From positions 23,882,501 to 23,946,500 of the forward strand of contig OY756958.1 of assembly GCA_963580455.1 (NCBI GenBank): 64,000 bases of DNA, given 5' to 3'. Both the position numbers and the translations under genes were made by a program. The DNA comes from Euonymus europaeus (taxonomy: Eukaryota; Streptophyta; Magnoliopsida; Celastrales; Celastraceae). Positions 25,351 to 36,400 of this stretch are shown here, in pieces (position 1 is the first letter of the stretch; each line of letters begins with the position of its first letter). The notes beneath the pieces were generated by a model. The model did no database searches and was not told the DNA's origin. It saw only the letters and a list, made by a program, of their open reading frames with translations.

Positions 25351-26218
25351 ACTATTTATCAAAAATCTCATATAGATTTTGGGGTAAATTAACTATGTGG
25401 TTATCGGTGGGCGTTTAACTTTAAACGCTCGAGACCTATTTTGAAAAATAATTCAAACAACAAAATTTATGACTAGTCTAGTATTTGTTAAAGAATTTAT
25501 GAAATTTGTCTAAAAAACAGACTTGTTGCGGCACAAATATAATTAGAAATACCGCAGACCATGTGAATAATGCATAAGGTGTGTTAGCTACCCAATAATA
25601 CGTTTCTATCATAATTGAGAGTATTTAAAACACAAATTAATACAAAATTAATGCCACCACTAAAACTAGAAGTCAAAAAATATTTGAAGTGCATGAATTG
25701 TTCCTCCGGAATAGGAATGTCAAAAGTACTCTTACTACAACTCGTCTAAAAATATACAGGTATGATTCGTTAGTTAATGAGTCGGGTAACAGGTACGAGT
25801 ATTTTATGAAGAAAATAACGGGATGCATACGAGGACGAATTTATCGAAATCCAACCCGTTATGTACCCGAGTATGTTATTAGTTATATATATAATTTATA
25901 ATATATATGTTATTACCTATATACATATATATATATGTTTTAGTTATAAAATTAACAATAACAAATCACTAAAAAAAGTCCAAAAATATATATTTTTTAC
26001 TTATATTAATTTTTCTTATAAATGTATTGATTTATTTGTTTATTTTATTAGTATTATACATCGTTGTCGAACTCATGCATTCACAGTTACCACCAAAAAG
26101 TAATTAAATATTAAATTTAAAGATTGATTGAGCATGCGATCAATTTCAACATTGGTGTCCTAAGTTTGGTTGTCGATCAAGATATGGTGAAGTGAAGTGT
26201 ACGCTCGAGTAAGGTCGA
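25351..26218. other. AT-rich spacer with TA-rich stretch
   Basis: No gene. The region 25870-26010 is dominated by TATA-type dinucleotides and resembles simple sequence. Confidence 0.5.
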
Positions 26219-26225
26219 CAAAGTC

Positions 26226-26600
26226 TTTTTTTTTTTTTTTTTTTTTTTTTTGAAAAGGTCATAGACCAGATGCATTCATATACTCAAACATGATGTTACA
26301 GGAAGAGTACACAAATTGGAGCCATTTAAGGCACACGGGCCACCCATGAAAGGGGGGATGAAACAAATAAATGAACTTAGTTCTTGCATACTATAAACTA
26401 GGCTAAAAACCATCTGCAACACTATTAGACTGACATAATCTCTCCCAAGCAAGTTTCTCAGCATGAATTAAAGGCATGACAGAAGGGGGAGCTTCTTCAA
26501 TCCACACTTTGATATCTCGATTATGCAGAGCCAACTTAGCCATGGCATGAGCAGCACTGTTGGCCTTCCGCCTGACATGGGAAACCCTCCAAAGTCTCAA
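26226..26600 (-). mobile_element. 5'-truncated LINE (L1-type) 3' end with RNase H remnant
   Basis: On the minus strand the frame from 26606 to 26403 encodes LWRVSHVRRKANSAAHAMAKLA and more. This is the C-terminal part of the RNase H-like domain (reverse-transcriptase-associated, RVT_3) of plant LINEs. A non-coding 3' tail follows and ends in a run of about 26 T on the plus strand (26226-26251), that is, a poly(A) tail. CAAAGTC occurs beside the tail (26219-26225) and again near the 5' end (about 26590-26604), a candidate target duplication. The element is dead on arrival. Confidence 0.75.
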
Positions 26601-26604
26601 AGTC

Positions 26605-27542
26605 AAGGAGTTACTACATAAAACAAAAAGGAGGCTGTTATGAAGCAGTTACAAGAAGTTGGTGGAAACGATCAATCAAAAGGAGGTGCTTATAGGCAGT
26701 TATGCATTTTCCAATATAAATAGATACAAGGGACTAAGCAATGGAGAAAAGGTTCAAGTCTTCAAGACCAACACAAAAATTATACTTTTTCTCTAAGGCT
26801 ATAGATTCGTATGTACTACTATAGTCATAACTTGTACCCTTTTTTATTCCAATAGTTTAACTTGTACCCATTTTGAATATATTAGTTTAAAATATTTTTT
26901 TTTCTCCTTTACAAGTTTATTAGATTTGTCTTTTACATTCAATTGATATGAGTTGTAATATCTTTCATGCATTCGATCATTCCACTATAAGCATTAATTT
27001 CAAAGTATTTTTATAAATTTACTCATCCTTTTGATCACAAATTTCATTAAGTTATACGCGTCAAATACTTAACGATCTTATCCTTATTTTGCAAACTCGA
27101 TCAATGGACTTCATTGAAATTTTGCAAAAAACAATTATGGATTCCTCATGTGCTTCAAAGTTTACTTTAATTTTCATAATTATAATTGGCAGTACGAGTA
27201 AATAATAGAGATTCACCATAAAAATTAAAATACCCAATAAATATTTTAACACATACGAAAAAGAATTATCGGGCCTCGTCTAAAATCCGCCGCCCTGTTG
27301 ACATCTTTATTCCAGAAGTGAAAAAACAAAAAACAAAACAAAACACAAAACGAACGGGCAAAAAAAGAAGACGAAAAGGGCAATTTCGGAAACCAAATGA
27401 AGGAACACCTGGAATCTTGTGCACTAGGTTTACCACTACTTTCAAGCTATAAAACCAAGAAACCCTCACCCTACACCAACCCGTCCCGTGCAGTCTGTAG
27501 GTTCACGACGCGTGACGTCCATACCTCACAACTCACGCAGCC
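26605..27542. other. Spacer and promoter region of the CIPK gene
   Basis: AT-rich sequence. The last 150 bases before the CIPK ATG become GC-rich and include short CTCAC-type motifs. No other gene is seen. Confidence 0.4.
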
Positions 27543-28844
27543 ATGCCGGCTGGGGCCCCACCGCCTCCACCTCCACCTGCTTCCCCACTTCTCAACAAGT
27601 ACCAGCTGGGCCGCCTGTTGGGCCGCGGCAGCTTCGCCAAGGTTCATTTGGCTCGATCCATTGCTGATAACTCTGCGGTGGCCATCAAAATAATCGACAA
27701 GAGTATCCTCTCACTGGATCCTTCCATGGAGTCTCGCATTACCTGCGAAGTCTCCGCCATGCGCCGTCTTCACCACCACCCAAACATCCTCAAAATCCAC
27801 GAGGTCATGGCGACGAAAACCAAGATCTACCTAGTCATGGAGCTCGCTTCAGGGGGCGAGCTCTTTTCGAAGGTCCTCCGTCGCGGACGATTGAAAGAAT
27901 CATCGGCGAGGCTGTGGTTCCAGCAGCTCGTTTCAGCTCTCCACTTTTGCCACCAGCACGGTGTGGCTCACCGCGACCTTAAACCGCAGAATCTGTTGCT
28001 GGACGAGAACGGGAATGTCAAGGTCTCGGACTTCGGTCTTTCGGCTTTGCCTGAGCAGCTCAAGAACGGATTGCTTCATACGGCGTGCGGTACGCCAGCG
28101 TACACGGCGCCGGAGGTTGTAGCCAGGCGGGGATACGCCGGGGCAAAAGCCGACGCGTGGTCTTGTGGAGTCGTATTGTATGTATTACTTGCAGGATCTC
28201 TGCCTTTCGAGGATAACAACCTCCCTTTGATGTACAAAAAGGTTTACCGGAGAGAATACAAAATGCCCAACTGGATATCGAAGCCGGCGCGATCGATAAT
28301 ATACAATTTACTAGATCCGAATCCGAATACAAGAATGAGCATAGAAGTCCTAATGCAGAGTTCTTGGTTCAAGAAATCACTACAACTTCCAAGCCAAGAT
28401 AGCTTAATGGATCAAGCAACGAAGCCTGGTACTAAGCTAGAAAACATTGTCACTAGTATGAACGCCTTTGATATAATATCGTTGTCGTCTGGGCTCGATT
28501 TGTCGGGCTTGTTCGAGGCGACCAGTAATAACAGAAGAGAGAAGAGGTTCACGTCGGGGGAGTCGTTAGAGAGAGTGATGGAGAGGGTGAAGGAGGTGGG
28601 AGGGAAATTGGGGTATAGAGTGAAGGAAGGGAAGGGTGGGGCTATGGGGTTGGGAAAAGGGAGGGCAGTGGTGGCGGTGGAGGTGTTGGAGATTGCTCCG
28701 TCACTGTTGTTGGTGGAGATGAGGGTGGTTGGGGGCGGTGGTGAGGAATTTGAAGACAAACAGTGGTGGGAGTTAAGGGAGGGGCTTGAGGATGTTGTTC
28801 TTTCATGGCACAGTACGGAAGCCGTTGTCGTTGCTGCTATTTGA
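27543..28844 (+). CDS. CBL-interacting protein kinase (CIPK4/CIPK7-like), intronless
   Basis: This is a SnRK3-class Ser/Thr kinase, activated by calcineurin B-like calcium sensors and acting in ion and stress signalling. The 433-residue protein has a Pro-rich start and a Gly-rich loop GRGSFAKV (27-34). It also has the ATP lysine K49 in VAIK, catalytic HRDLKPQN (D145), DFG (163-165) and an activation loop ending APE. The NAF/FISL motif begins [19 protein letters not shown] (N307), the CBL-binding site, and a C-terminal regulatory (PPI) region follows. The single exon and this length fit the intronless CIPK subgroup. The start is the first in-frame ATG, next to the GC-rich leader. It is closest, by recall, to CIPK4 and CIPK7, but the exact member cannot be fixed. 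Confidence 0.93.
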   Translation: MPAGAPPPPPPPASPLLNKYQLGRLLGRGSFAKVHLARSIADNSAVAIKIIDKSILSLDPSMESRITCEVSAMRRLHHHPNILKIHEVMATKTKIYLVMELASGGELFSKVLRRGRLKESSARLWFQQLVSALHFCHQHGVAHRDLKPQNLLLDENGNVKVSDFGLSALPEQLKNGLLHTACGTPAYTAPEVVARRGYAGAKADAWSCGVVLYVLLAGSLPFEDNNLPLMYKKVYRREYKMPNWISKPARSIIYNLLDPNPNTRMSIEVLMQSSWFKKSLQLPSQDSLMDQATKPGTKLENIVTSMNAFDIISLSSGLDLSGLFEATSNNRREKRFTSGESLERVMERVKEVGGKLGYRVKEGKGGAMGLGKGRAVVAVEVLEIAPSLLLVEMRVVGGGGEEFEDKQWWELREGLEDVVLSWHSTEAVVVAAI

Positions 28845-29149
28845 AATTTTAACAGTTGACTGTGTTCTTAGCGACACTGAAAAGAAAAAAAAATTGATCT
28901 TGTAAATGGGAAACGATTATGATTTGTGTTCTAGGGTTGTAGTGAATTTTGTTGCTTTGATCTTGCAAATGGATATTCTCAACTTAGTTGAATTATGTTA
29001 CGAAAATAACCAAATACACTGATATGAAATTGCACCCATGAACTTGTTCCAGACCATCTAAGAAGATGCAACATTACAGATTGTTCATGGTTTATAAATC
29101 ACTCAACATATCATGATTGTACGCCTACACAGAACTTCCATGAAAATTT
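28845..29149. other. CIPK 3' flank
   Basis: Short AT-rich region holding the probable 3' UTR of the CIPK gene. No other feature is seen. Confidence 0.4.
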
Positions 29150-30330
29150 GGTACAAATTCTGGGTTACAGATCAGTGCCAGGTATCATCTTCATCATCCA
29201 ACCCAACAACAGAGGAGCAGAAATCCATTCCTGCAAACATGATGAGGATCCCTTTTCTCGTCTACACCTTGTTTCGAAAGTCTTTTGTACATGCACAAGC
29301 AGCTCAACATCATTGCACGTGTGAACTCATTTGCTTCACTCTTCCTCTCCAAGCTCTAAAAATCTCCGCTGCTTGTTTGGCCTGAGTGGCAGTGCCCACT
29401 GTAGAGATCTATCATACATTTCGAGGCATAAGCATCAGGACCCTTATTTGACAATTGAAGCAATCCGTATGTTTCTTGATCTTCTTTCGAGTGGCCGACT
29501 TTTCTGTAGAGCGAGCTTGATCAAGGAATTTTATATGACAGTATTTTTGGTCAAACCTGCTTTCTTCACAGGATCAGCATAATCCATAGCTTCTTGTATG
29601 CTTCCACCATCGGCGAAAGCATTTATGAGTACACCATAGACAACGAGATCCGGCTGTATATCACATTTAATCATTTCTCCATTGAGTGCCTCTGCCATTT
29701 TCACAAAACTTGAGATAACTGCACAGTATGGGACGCAATCTCTTGCAAGTCCGGCCTCTTGCATCTAACTCAAATAAGGTTTTGCAACTGAAACTCTCTC
29801 TGCTTCAAAAATATATCCATGTTCCCCAAATGGATCAATGTTGACAGAATAAAAATCTGAAGTCATATTTCCCACAAGATGGAACCTCCTAAGTCATACT
29901 TCTCAAGCACTCCAGCTTCTATGTACTAGTCAAAGCAGATTGGTTGTACTCATCAATCTCGAGGCCATTCTCATCCATCTCTGATATAAGGTTTTCAGCT
30001 TTACCAACTTGAGCCTTATTGAGTATGCATACAAGAGAGTGCGGTAACTCACAACTCACAAGGTCTGGCTCGAGGAAAGGTTATTTCATCTCTCTAAAGT
30101 AGCTTGCTGCCTTGTTTATGTTCTTGTCATGCTTAACATGTAAAAAATCGTGTCTGGTAGGAAACGAAGCTCTTCCTTCGATTGCTCTTTCAAGACAATG
30201 CTCCTCTCTTTGTTGCTAAGTGTCTCTTCCCACAGCTTAAATGCCTCATTTAAGTCACTAATCGATTCTAAAGCCTGTAGAATCGCTGGTAAACAACGTA
30301 TGAACCCCATTTCGTCGAACAAATCGCATG
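29150..30330 (-). pseudogene. Degenerate P-class PPR gene fragment
   Basis: On the minus strand, separate frames encode PPR-like helices. From the 5' side these include a piece with NEAFKLWEETLSNKE, a piece with NLISEMDENGLEIDEYNQ, and 29764-29531 with QPDLVVYGVLINAFADGGSIQEAMDY. A last remnant has LERKSEANEFTRAM. In-frame stops and frame changes separate them (for example near 29765), so no product is made. From memory, the motif order resembles At1g73710-type organelle RNA-binding PPR proteins. It is probably a relic of a duplicated PPR gene. Confidence 0.7.
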
Positions 30331-30841
30331 CTCTTTTTTCACCACACCATTACCTTTCTCTCTTCCAAATTTGGCTCCAATTTCCTTTTGTATTTGTAGT
30401 TCTAGCACTATTTCTATCGTGATTTCGATGTTTCCTATCCGGGTTTCTGACAGAATCATTGAATCTGGATCCTGGTTCTTGAACAACACCACTAATTTTA
30501 TCACAGCTGCTTCGACTATCTCTGTGAAGCCCATTAACATCTTCACTGGGCCTTCCAAGTAGTCTTTATTCTCTGCGCTTCTTGATGGGTTCAAAATTTT
30601 CTACCGGAGAAACTGAACAGCGATGGTCGGAGAGGTCTTTGGGAGCTCAGAATGTGGAAGCAATTGGGGTTTAACTGAGGTCTGCCAAACGTATTTCTAA
30701 CACCTGGAAAAACATCATTGGTCTGTCATTTTAGTTTTCGTAACAGACATTCATCTAAAATCTTATCCAAACCGTTGGGATAACATGGCGGGCATTGAGG
30801 GTTCATAAAGAAACGTTTTGCTGCTAAAATCTGAATGAGAA

Positions 30842-32014
30842 ATGGCAGTCTCACTCTCAGCCCTCGCTCCCATTTCAATCCCCAAAAACAACTCTACTGA
30901 CTCTGAAACTAGGGTTAGGGTTAGCGTTTTGAGACAACCAATTGTCAATCCCATTCATGTCAAATTGTATGGAAAGTCTTGTAGTAGAAGTATTAGAGGC
31001 AGCTTTACGAGACTGAATGCAGGATTCCATGAGATTGAACCCGATATCGACGAAGATCCAACTGATCGCTGGGAAACTCGCACTGTTGGCCCTGTATGAT
31101 CACATATGCTTTATATCTAATGTTTTACCCACAAACACACGTCTTTTGTGCTGTTTTAAGCGTCCTAATTTGTGTTTTTAATTTCAGGAAGATTTTGAGT
31201 ACGGCGAGTGGGACGGGCATCATACTTATTTCGAAGGCGAAGATAAACGTACTCTGTCTTTTTGCTTGTGTACAGTTGTTGTGGAAGATTTTGATTTGGG
31301 TTTTATTCTTCATATTCTGACATTTGAATACGCTGATATTAATGTGTGGCTGGAATCGGAGATTCTGCAATTTTTTGTCAAATGGGTGTCTGGATTATTG
31401 GATACTTTTTATATTTTCTGATTAAGACCAAATTGGTTCTGAAATTCTCATTCAGGAACAATGTGGGAAGCATTGTCTGAAGAATACGCTGCTTGTGAGC
31501 CTCCAACAGGTTTTCAAGGTATAATTAATTGTGACAGACCTTTGAGATAAGTCATGGCCGATGAAATATTTTTTAGACTTGATTGACTTCAAATAGTCGT
31601 GCAGGAATCATGTCATGGCTTTTCCTTCCAGCAATTGCTGCCGGGATGTACTTCAATGCTCCGGTAATTTTGAATCTTGATTAATAAACCTTGATACGTA
31701 AGATTTGATTCTTTGAACCCCCCACTATTAATAGAGTAAAAGTGCCTCAAACTGGTACCTTTCTGTCATCTCTCGTCTTGTAGGGAGAGTACTTGTTCAT
31801 TGGAGCAGGGTTGTTTACGATAATATTCTGCGTAATTGAGATGGATAAACCTGCAAAACCCCACAACTTCGAACCCCATATATACAATATGGAGAGGGGA
31901 GCTCGCGACAAGTTAATAGATGATTTTAACACCTTGACAGTATGGGAGTTCAATGATAAGTATGGAGACCTCTGGGATGTTACGTTGAAGACGGATGACA
32001 TAATGAAAAGATAA
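30842..32014 (+). CDS. PNSB5: Photosynthetic NDH subcomplex B subunit 5 (PNSB5/NDH18)
   Basis: This is a thylakoid subunit of the chloroplast NADH dehydrogenase-like complex, which drives cyclic electron flow around photosystem I. Exons 30842-31093, 31188-31248, 31456-31518, 31605-31663 and 31784-32014 join to 221 codons. All introns are GT-AG. The Ser-rich N-terminus is a transit peptide. The mature part has EPDIDEDPTDRWETR and a DGHHTYFEG segment, then two membrane helices (IMSWLFLPAIAAGMYF and EYLFIGAGLFTIIFCVIEM). The C-terminus has the family motif PHNFEPHIYNMERGARDKL. The match to the Arabidopsis At5g43750 pattern, recalled from memory, is strong. Confidence 0.92.
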
Positions 32015-33453
32015 TTTCCTGTCTGAACACAACTGTTATTGTAAATTTGTAATTCGATGGAGACGCGAGTATAGTACAGTATAGTGTTTCCTTTCCTGAA
32101 TTCAGTTTCTATAATTCAGACCAACTTTTCTATGTTGTATATATTACTTCTCCTATGATTTAGTTTATGAAGCAACAGGCATGGGATGCAGACTGTGAAG
32201 TTTATTCTGAGGTATTATCAAAGTTTTGCTGGCGAGTTCGTTCAGAATGCTTATACCCTACACTGCATTTTGGTTCGATCTCATTGAGAAGGGATTTCAT
32301 ATTAATTGGAACACTCGATTTCGAAGTATTTTGTAGTATATATACCTGTGAATACATCCAATCTGTAGATATTTGAAGAAGTTGTTGACTGAGATCTCTA
32401 TTTTGTCCTACTTTTTTTTTTTTAATATCATGTTGAAATTTGCAATCTGATTGAATCTTGCATTGGTTGCCGTACTGCAAAGCTAAAATGCAAAGTAGAG
32501 GCAATGGCTGGGAGCAAAATAACTTTCTAGTTTTAATTTTTCTTGGTGAGGACTGAGGAACATGTCAGCACTCACCCGCAGTACTATATAATACACTTTC
32601 CATGTCCAGGCCTGGCTATTTTACAGAACCATACTTATTTATGGCTCTTCAAGTATCATCGCTTTCAATATAGTATTCCACTAATCATGTAATGTGGATT
32701 CCTGATGCATATCCTGAAATATAAATTTTAACAAAACCTGGGCAAACTTTGATTAACCTTTTGTTGTTGATACCTTATTTTTGATTACTTCTTCTCGTTC
32801 TTCCATAACCCAAGCTCGGAAAAGGAAGGAATATGATGGTCCTATGAAAAATGTGGTAAAAAATTCATAGTAAAATCCCGTCACAACGATTAAATTGATC
32901 ATCTTGAAAATACGGATATTATATTATCTATTTTTTTAGAAAAAACAAATAAATTTAAAAAGTCAGAATTACATCATGATTGAGCACTTGCCTTATGGAT
33001 ACTATATTACCTAGTAGTGCATTATTTTGGACATAAATTTCATAAACACGTTTGCAATTTGCAAATGATATTGATGGCCGAAAAATGTCACATGATCAAG
33101 CTCTAAACAATTCATTCCATTATAATATATTATATTATAAAATTATAATAGAATATTATATTTCATTATAATATTATATTTTATTATAAATTTTATAATA
33201 AAATATGATGATACAATATACTGAGCGATATGAGTTTTTTTTCCGAACCATTTATCACCATTGGTTGCCGTCCATATATAAATACTTCCTTAATTAGTCA
33301 ATTAATTATTTATTTATTTTAATCCCCGCAATATATAATCGCAACGGTGAAACGGTGTGAGAAGGCAAAAGCCCAAAACCCAGAAAAAGAGAGTTTAACG
33401 TTATCTCATAGTCTCAAACCACACAACGCAAGCCGAGGATTTCAAATCACACA
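32015..33453. other. PNSB5 3' flank and MNS4 promoter region
   Basis: The 3' UTR of PNSB5 is expected in the first few hundred bases. Near 33118-33220 there is an extreme AT-rich, self-complementary stretch (ATTATAATA-type repeats). A TATATAAATA box lies near 33274-33283, about 170 bases before the MNS4 ATG. Confidence 0.45.
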
Positions 33454-36400
33454 ATGGAAAATTTGAAGACTTGGCTTTACTTCCTCTTCATCTACTTATT
33501 GTCATGGGCCTCAACGGCTCCTACATCCCTCGCCGATGGCGTCACTCCCGACGAAGCACTGGAACTGCGAGACGAGGTAATCGCCACTCTTATATCTTAT
33601 CTGAATATGCATCTCTCAATTATTTATTTGGTTCATCATTTGATCAGAGTCAATTTCAGCTGTTTAATTGGCTTTTAGTTCGAGTGTGTTTCATTAGTTG
33701 TTCGCTTTGATCCGCTGTGCAAGATGCATTAGCTTTAATTTTTGAGTATTAAATGTAAACGAAATCTGGATGATCGATAATTCCAATGTCTAGGCAATTC
33801 AAGTGGTTTTGAAAGTGCGCTGTATGAGAAGCATTTTATTGAATAAAAAAGACGGTGCTGCTTTTTGTGGAAGCTCTTGTGTTGATATCAATTGAAGGAT
33901 GAAGATAGCATGATTTTTTTTGTTCTCTTTCTTGAACTTAACTAAAAGTAAAAGATGAGTTTTGTAAAATTTCTGTGTGCTTCATGGATGCACTGTAAAA
34001 CTTGATAAAGATCACATAAATCCACTGGTCAGTGGTGCATTTACTGTTACATTCTTAGAGTGTGATCAGAACTTGACATCAAGGGTCATTGCTTTTGTTT
34101 TGGAATTTTTGGGATATTATATGTCATACAATTTTGCCCTGCTTCTGTTTTCCTTTACCTGCGTACTTGGAGAAGCAAGGGACAAGTAATGCCTTTGGTT
34201 GAACAAAAAAAGGCAGCTGATTCTGATAGCTTTAATTTATCAGAAGATGTTAGATAGCCATTTCTTTATATAAATTGAACACAGTTATAAGTCATTGGCT
34301 TTGAGAACTCAACCATTAGTTTATCTGCCTGTTGCATTTTTATTGGTATTTGGTTGGTGCTTTGTATCTTTTTTTTTTTGCAATCATGGTGGGTGAACTG
34401 TACAACACTACACTCTAGTAAGTTGGCCTCTGGATTGGAGAGAGAAAGTTCTCCCTAGAATGTTAATGTTGATTAACTGTCATGGGTTGCCACATAAAAA
34501 TAGTTTAATCCTAATTCTTTAATGTTGTCACATATTGTGATTCCTAAATGACAATAATTTAGAAGAGGGATTTTTGAAGCTGTTTGTTAGCTATTAAAGC
34601 CAAAAAGTTTGCGAACTTAGTTCATTCGCCACTGATACATTTCTTTTTTATGCTGAAGGTGCGAGAAATGTTTTACCATGCTTTTGATGGATATATGGAG
34701 TATGCTTTCCCCCTCGATGAATTAAGACCTTTGTCTTGTGCAGGAGAAGATACACTTGGTGGTTATGCCTTGACTCTAGTAAGATGTTTAGACGAATCTA
34801 TATTTCCATTTGATGTCAGTGTTCTATTATTAAATTGTAATATAATACTACTATCATGATATTGTAACAGATCGACTCCTTAGATACTTTGGCTTTACTT
34901 GAAGACCGGGAGCGCTTCACATCTTCTGTTGAATGGATTGGTAAAAAGCTTCGGTTTGATATAGTGAGTAATGGCCTTTTCTGTTGTTGATAATTTGTTA
35001 CTGGAATGGATTTTCATCTCTTGAAGGTTTGGTGTATTTTGCACTTCGAGATATGGTGTTTTACTCGGGATATGAATTGTCTTGCTCACATCCACACCTA
35101 TAAAAAAAAGATACATGCAAGATGTACACAACCTTACCCATAAGATGTGGAGAAGCTGCTTCTAGGAATTGAACTTGTGAACCCTAGGTTGCACTTCCTA
35201 CAACTCTATCATTGGGTCACATGCTCGCCTGTATGGGCACAAATCACATTCATAGACACACATTACTCTCATTTTTAATTTTTTGTTAGGACAGTCCCCG
35301 ACCCCGCCCATTGCATGAATCTTGTGCATGGGAGTTGTTCACCTTTGTTAGGACACACATTGCTCTCATATGTAGACATAGCCAAGCGCGTGCTCATATC
35401 ATATAAGACATATATCCAATTATCCATCTTTGTGGACCAAACACTAATTTTTGACATACCAATTAACTATTGGTGTCTGAATCCTCTTTTATTATAGCTG
35501 CCTCTTTGGTTTGTTCCATTTTTGTTAATATACATCATGATATAATTAAATGTTACCAAATGTGCCAGTTCAATTTGAAGATGCCTACTATTGGTTTCTG
35601 AGCTTTTGTTTATTATTTGTTGTTAGGCTTTGGATTTTGCCTTCAATCCAGCATTTTCTTAATCTTATTAATACTCTACTTATCATTACAAGCTATATTT
35701 TTCCATCTAACTGTTTTGGGTTCTTACGTCAAACTTGCAGAATAAAACGGTGTCTGTGTTTGAGACTTCCATCCGGGTGCTCGGTGGTTTACTCTCTGCT
35801 CATCTTATTGCAAGTGATTATGCAACGGTATTCTTTTTTATATGTACCAAAACAAATAGTCTTCATTTTCATATCTGTTGAACAGAAATGCATGATATGA
35901 CTTGGTGACAGCAAAATTGCCATTTTTTTGCTGCCCACATTGAGTTTTAGGGAACACATACCGCATATGCTTTTAATATACCAATATCCATGCGAAATAA
36001 GTATAACTATTCCTTTTCTGGATTAGAGATGTGTTAGACTGGAACTATATTAAAACAAGCTGAATTGAGCTTAATTATTTCTCTCTGATAAAAGCATCTT
36101 AAGTTATTTCGCAACGCTAATTCAAATTTGTTGCCATTGAGGGTTCGCTTCATTGAATTGATTTTCTTTCGGTCAATTTTGGTTACAGTTAGAGTTTATC
36201 ACACTGTTAGGTGGGTTTGGAAAAGCTCAAGGTGTCTTAGAAAAGTTAATCAACCCATTTCTCAAAAGGAAAAAAGTTGTGTCACATGAACTGTATATTT
36301 ATTGTTATCGATACCCTAACCAAATAACCCGGATTATAACCAATACTTATCCATTAGAAAAGTAATATGAATCAGTTCTTGTGATCTATCCTGTTGCGGC

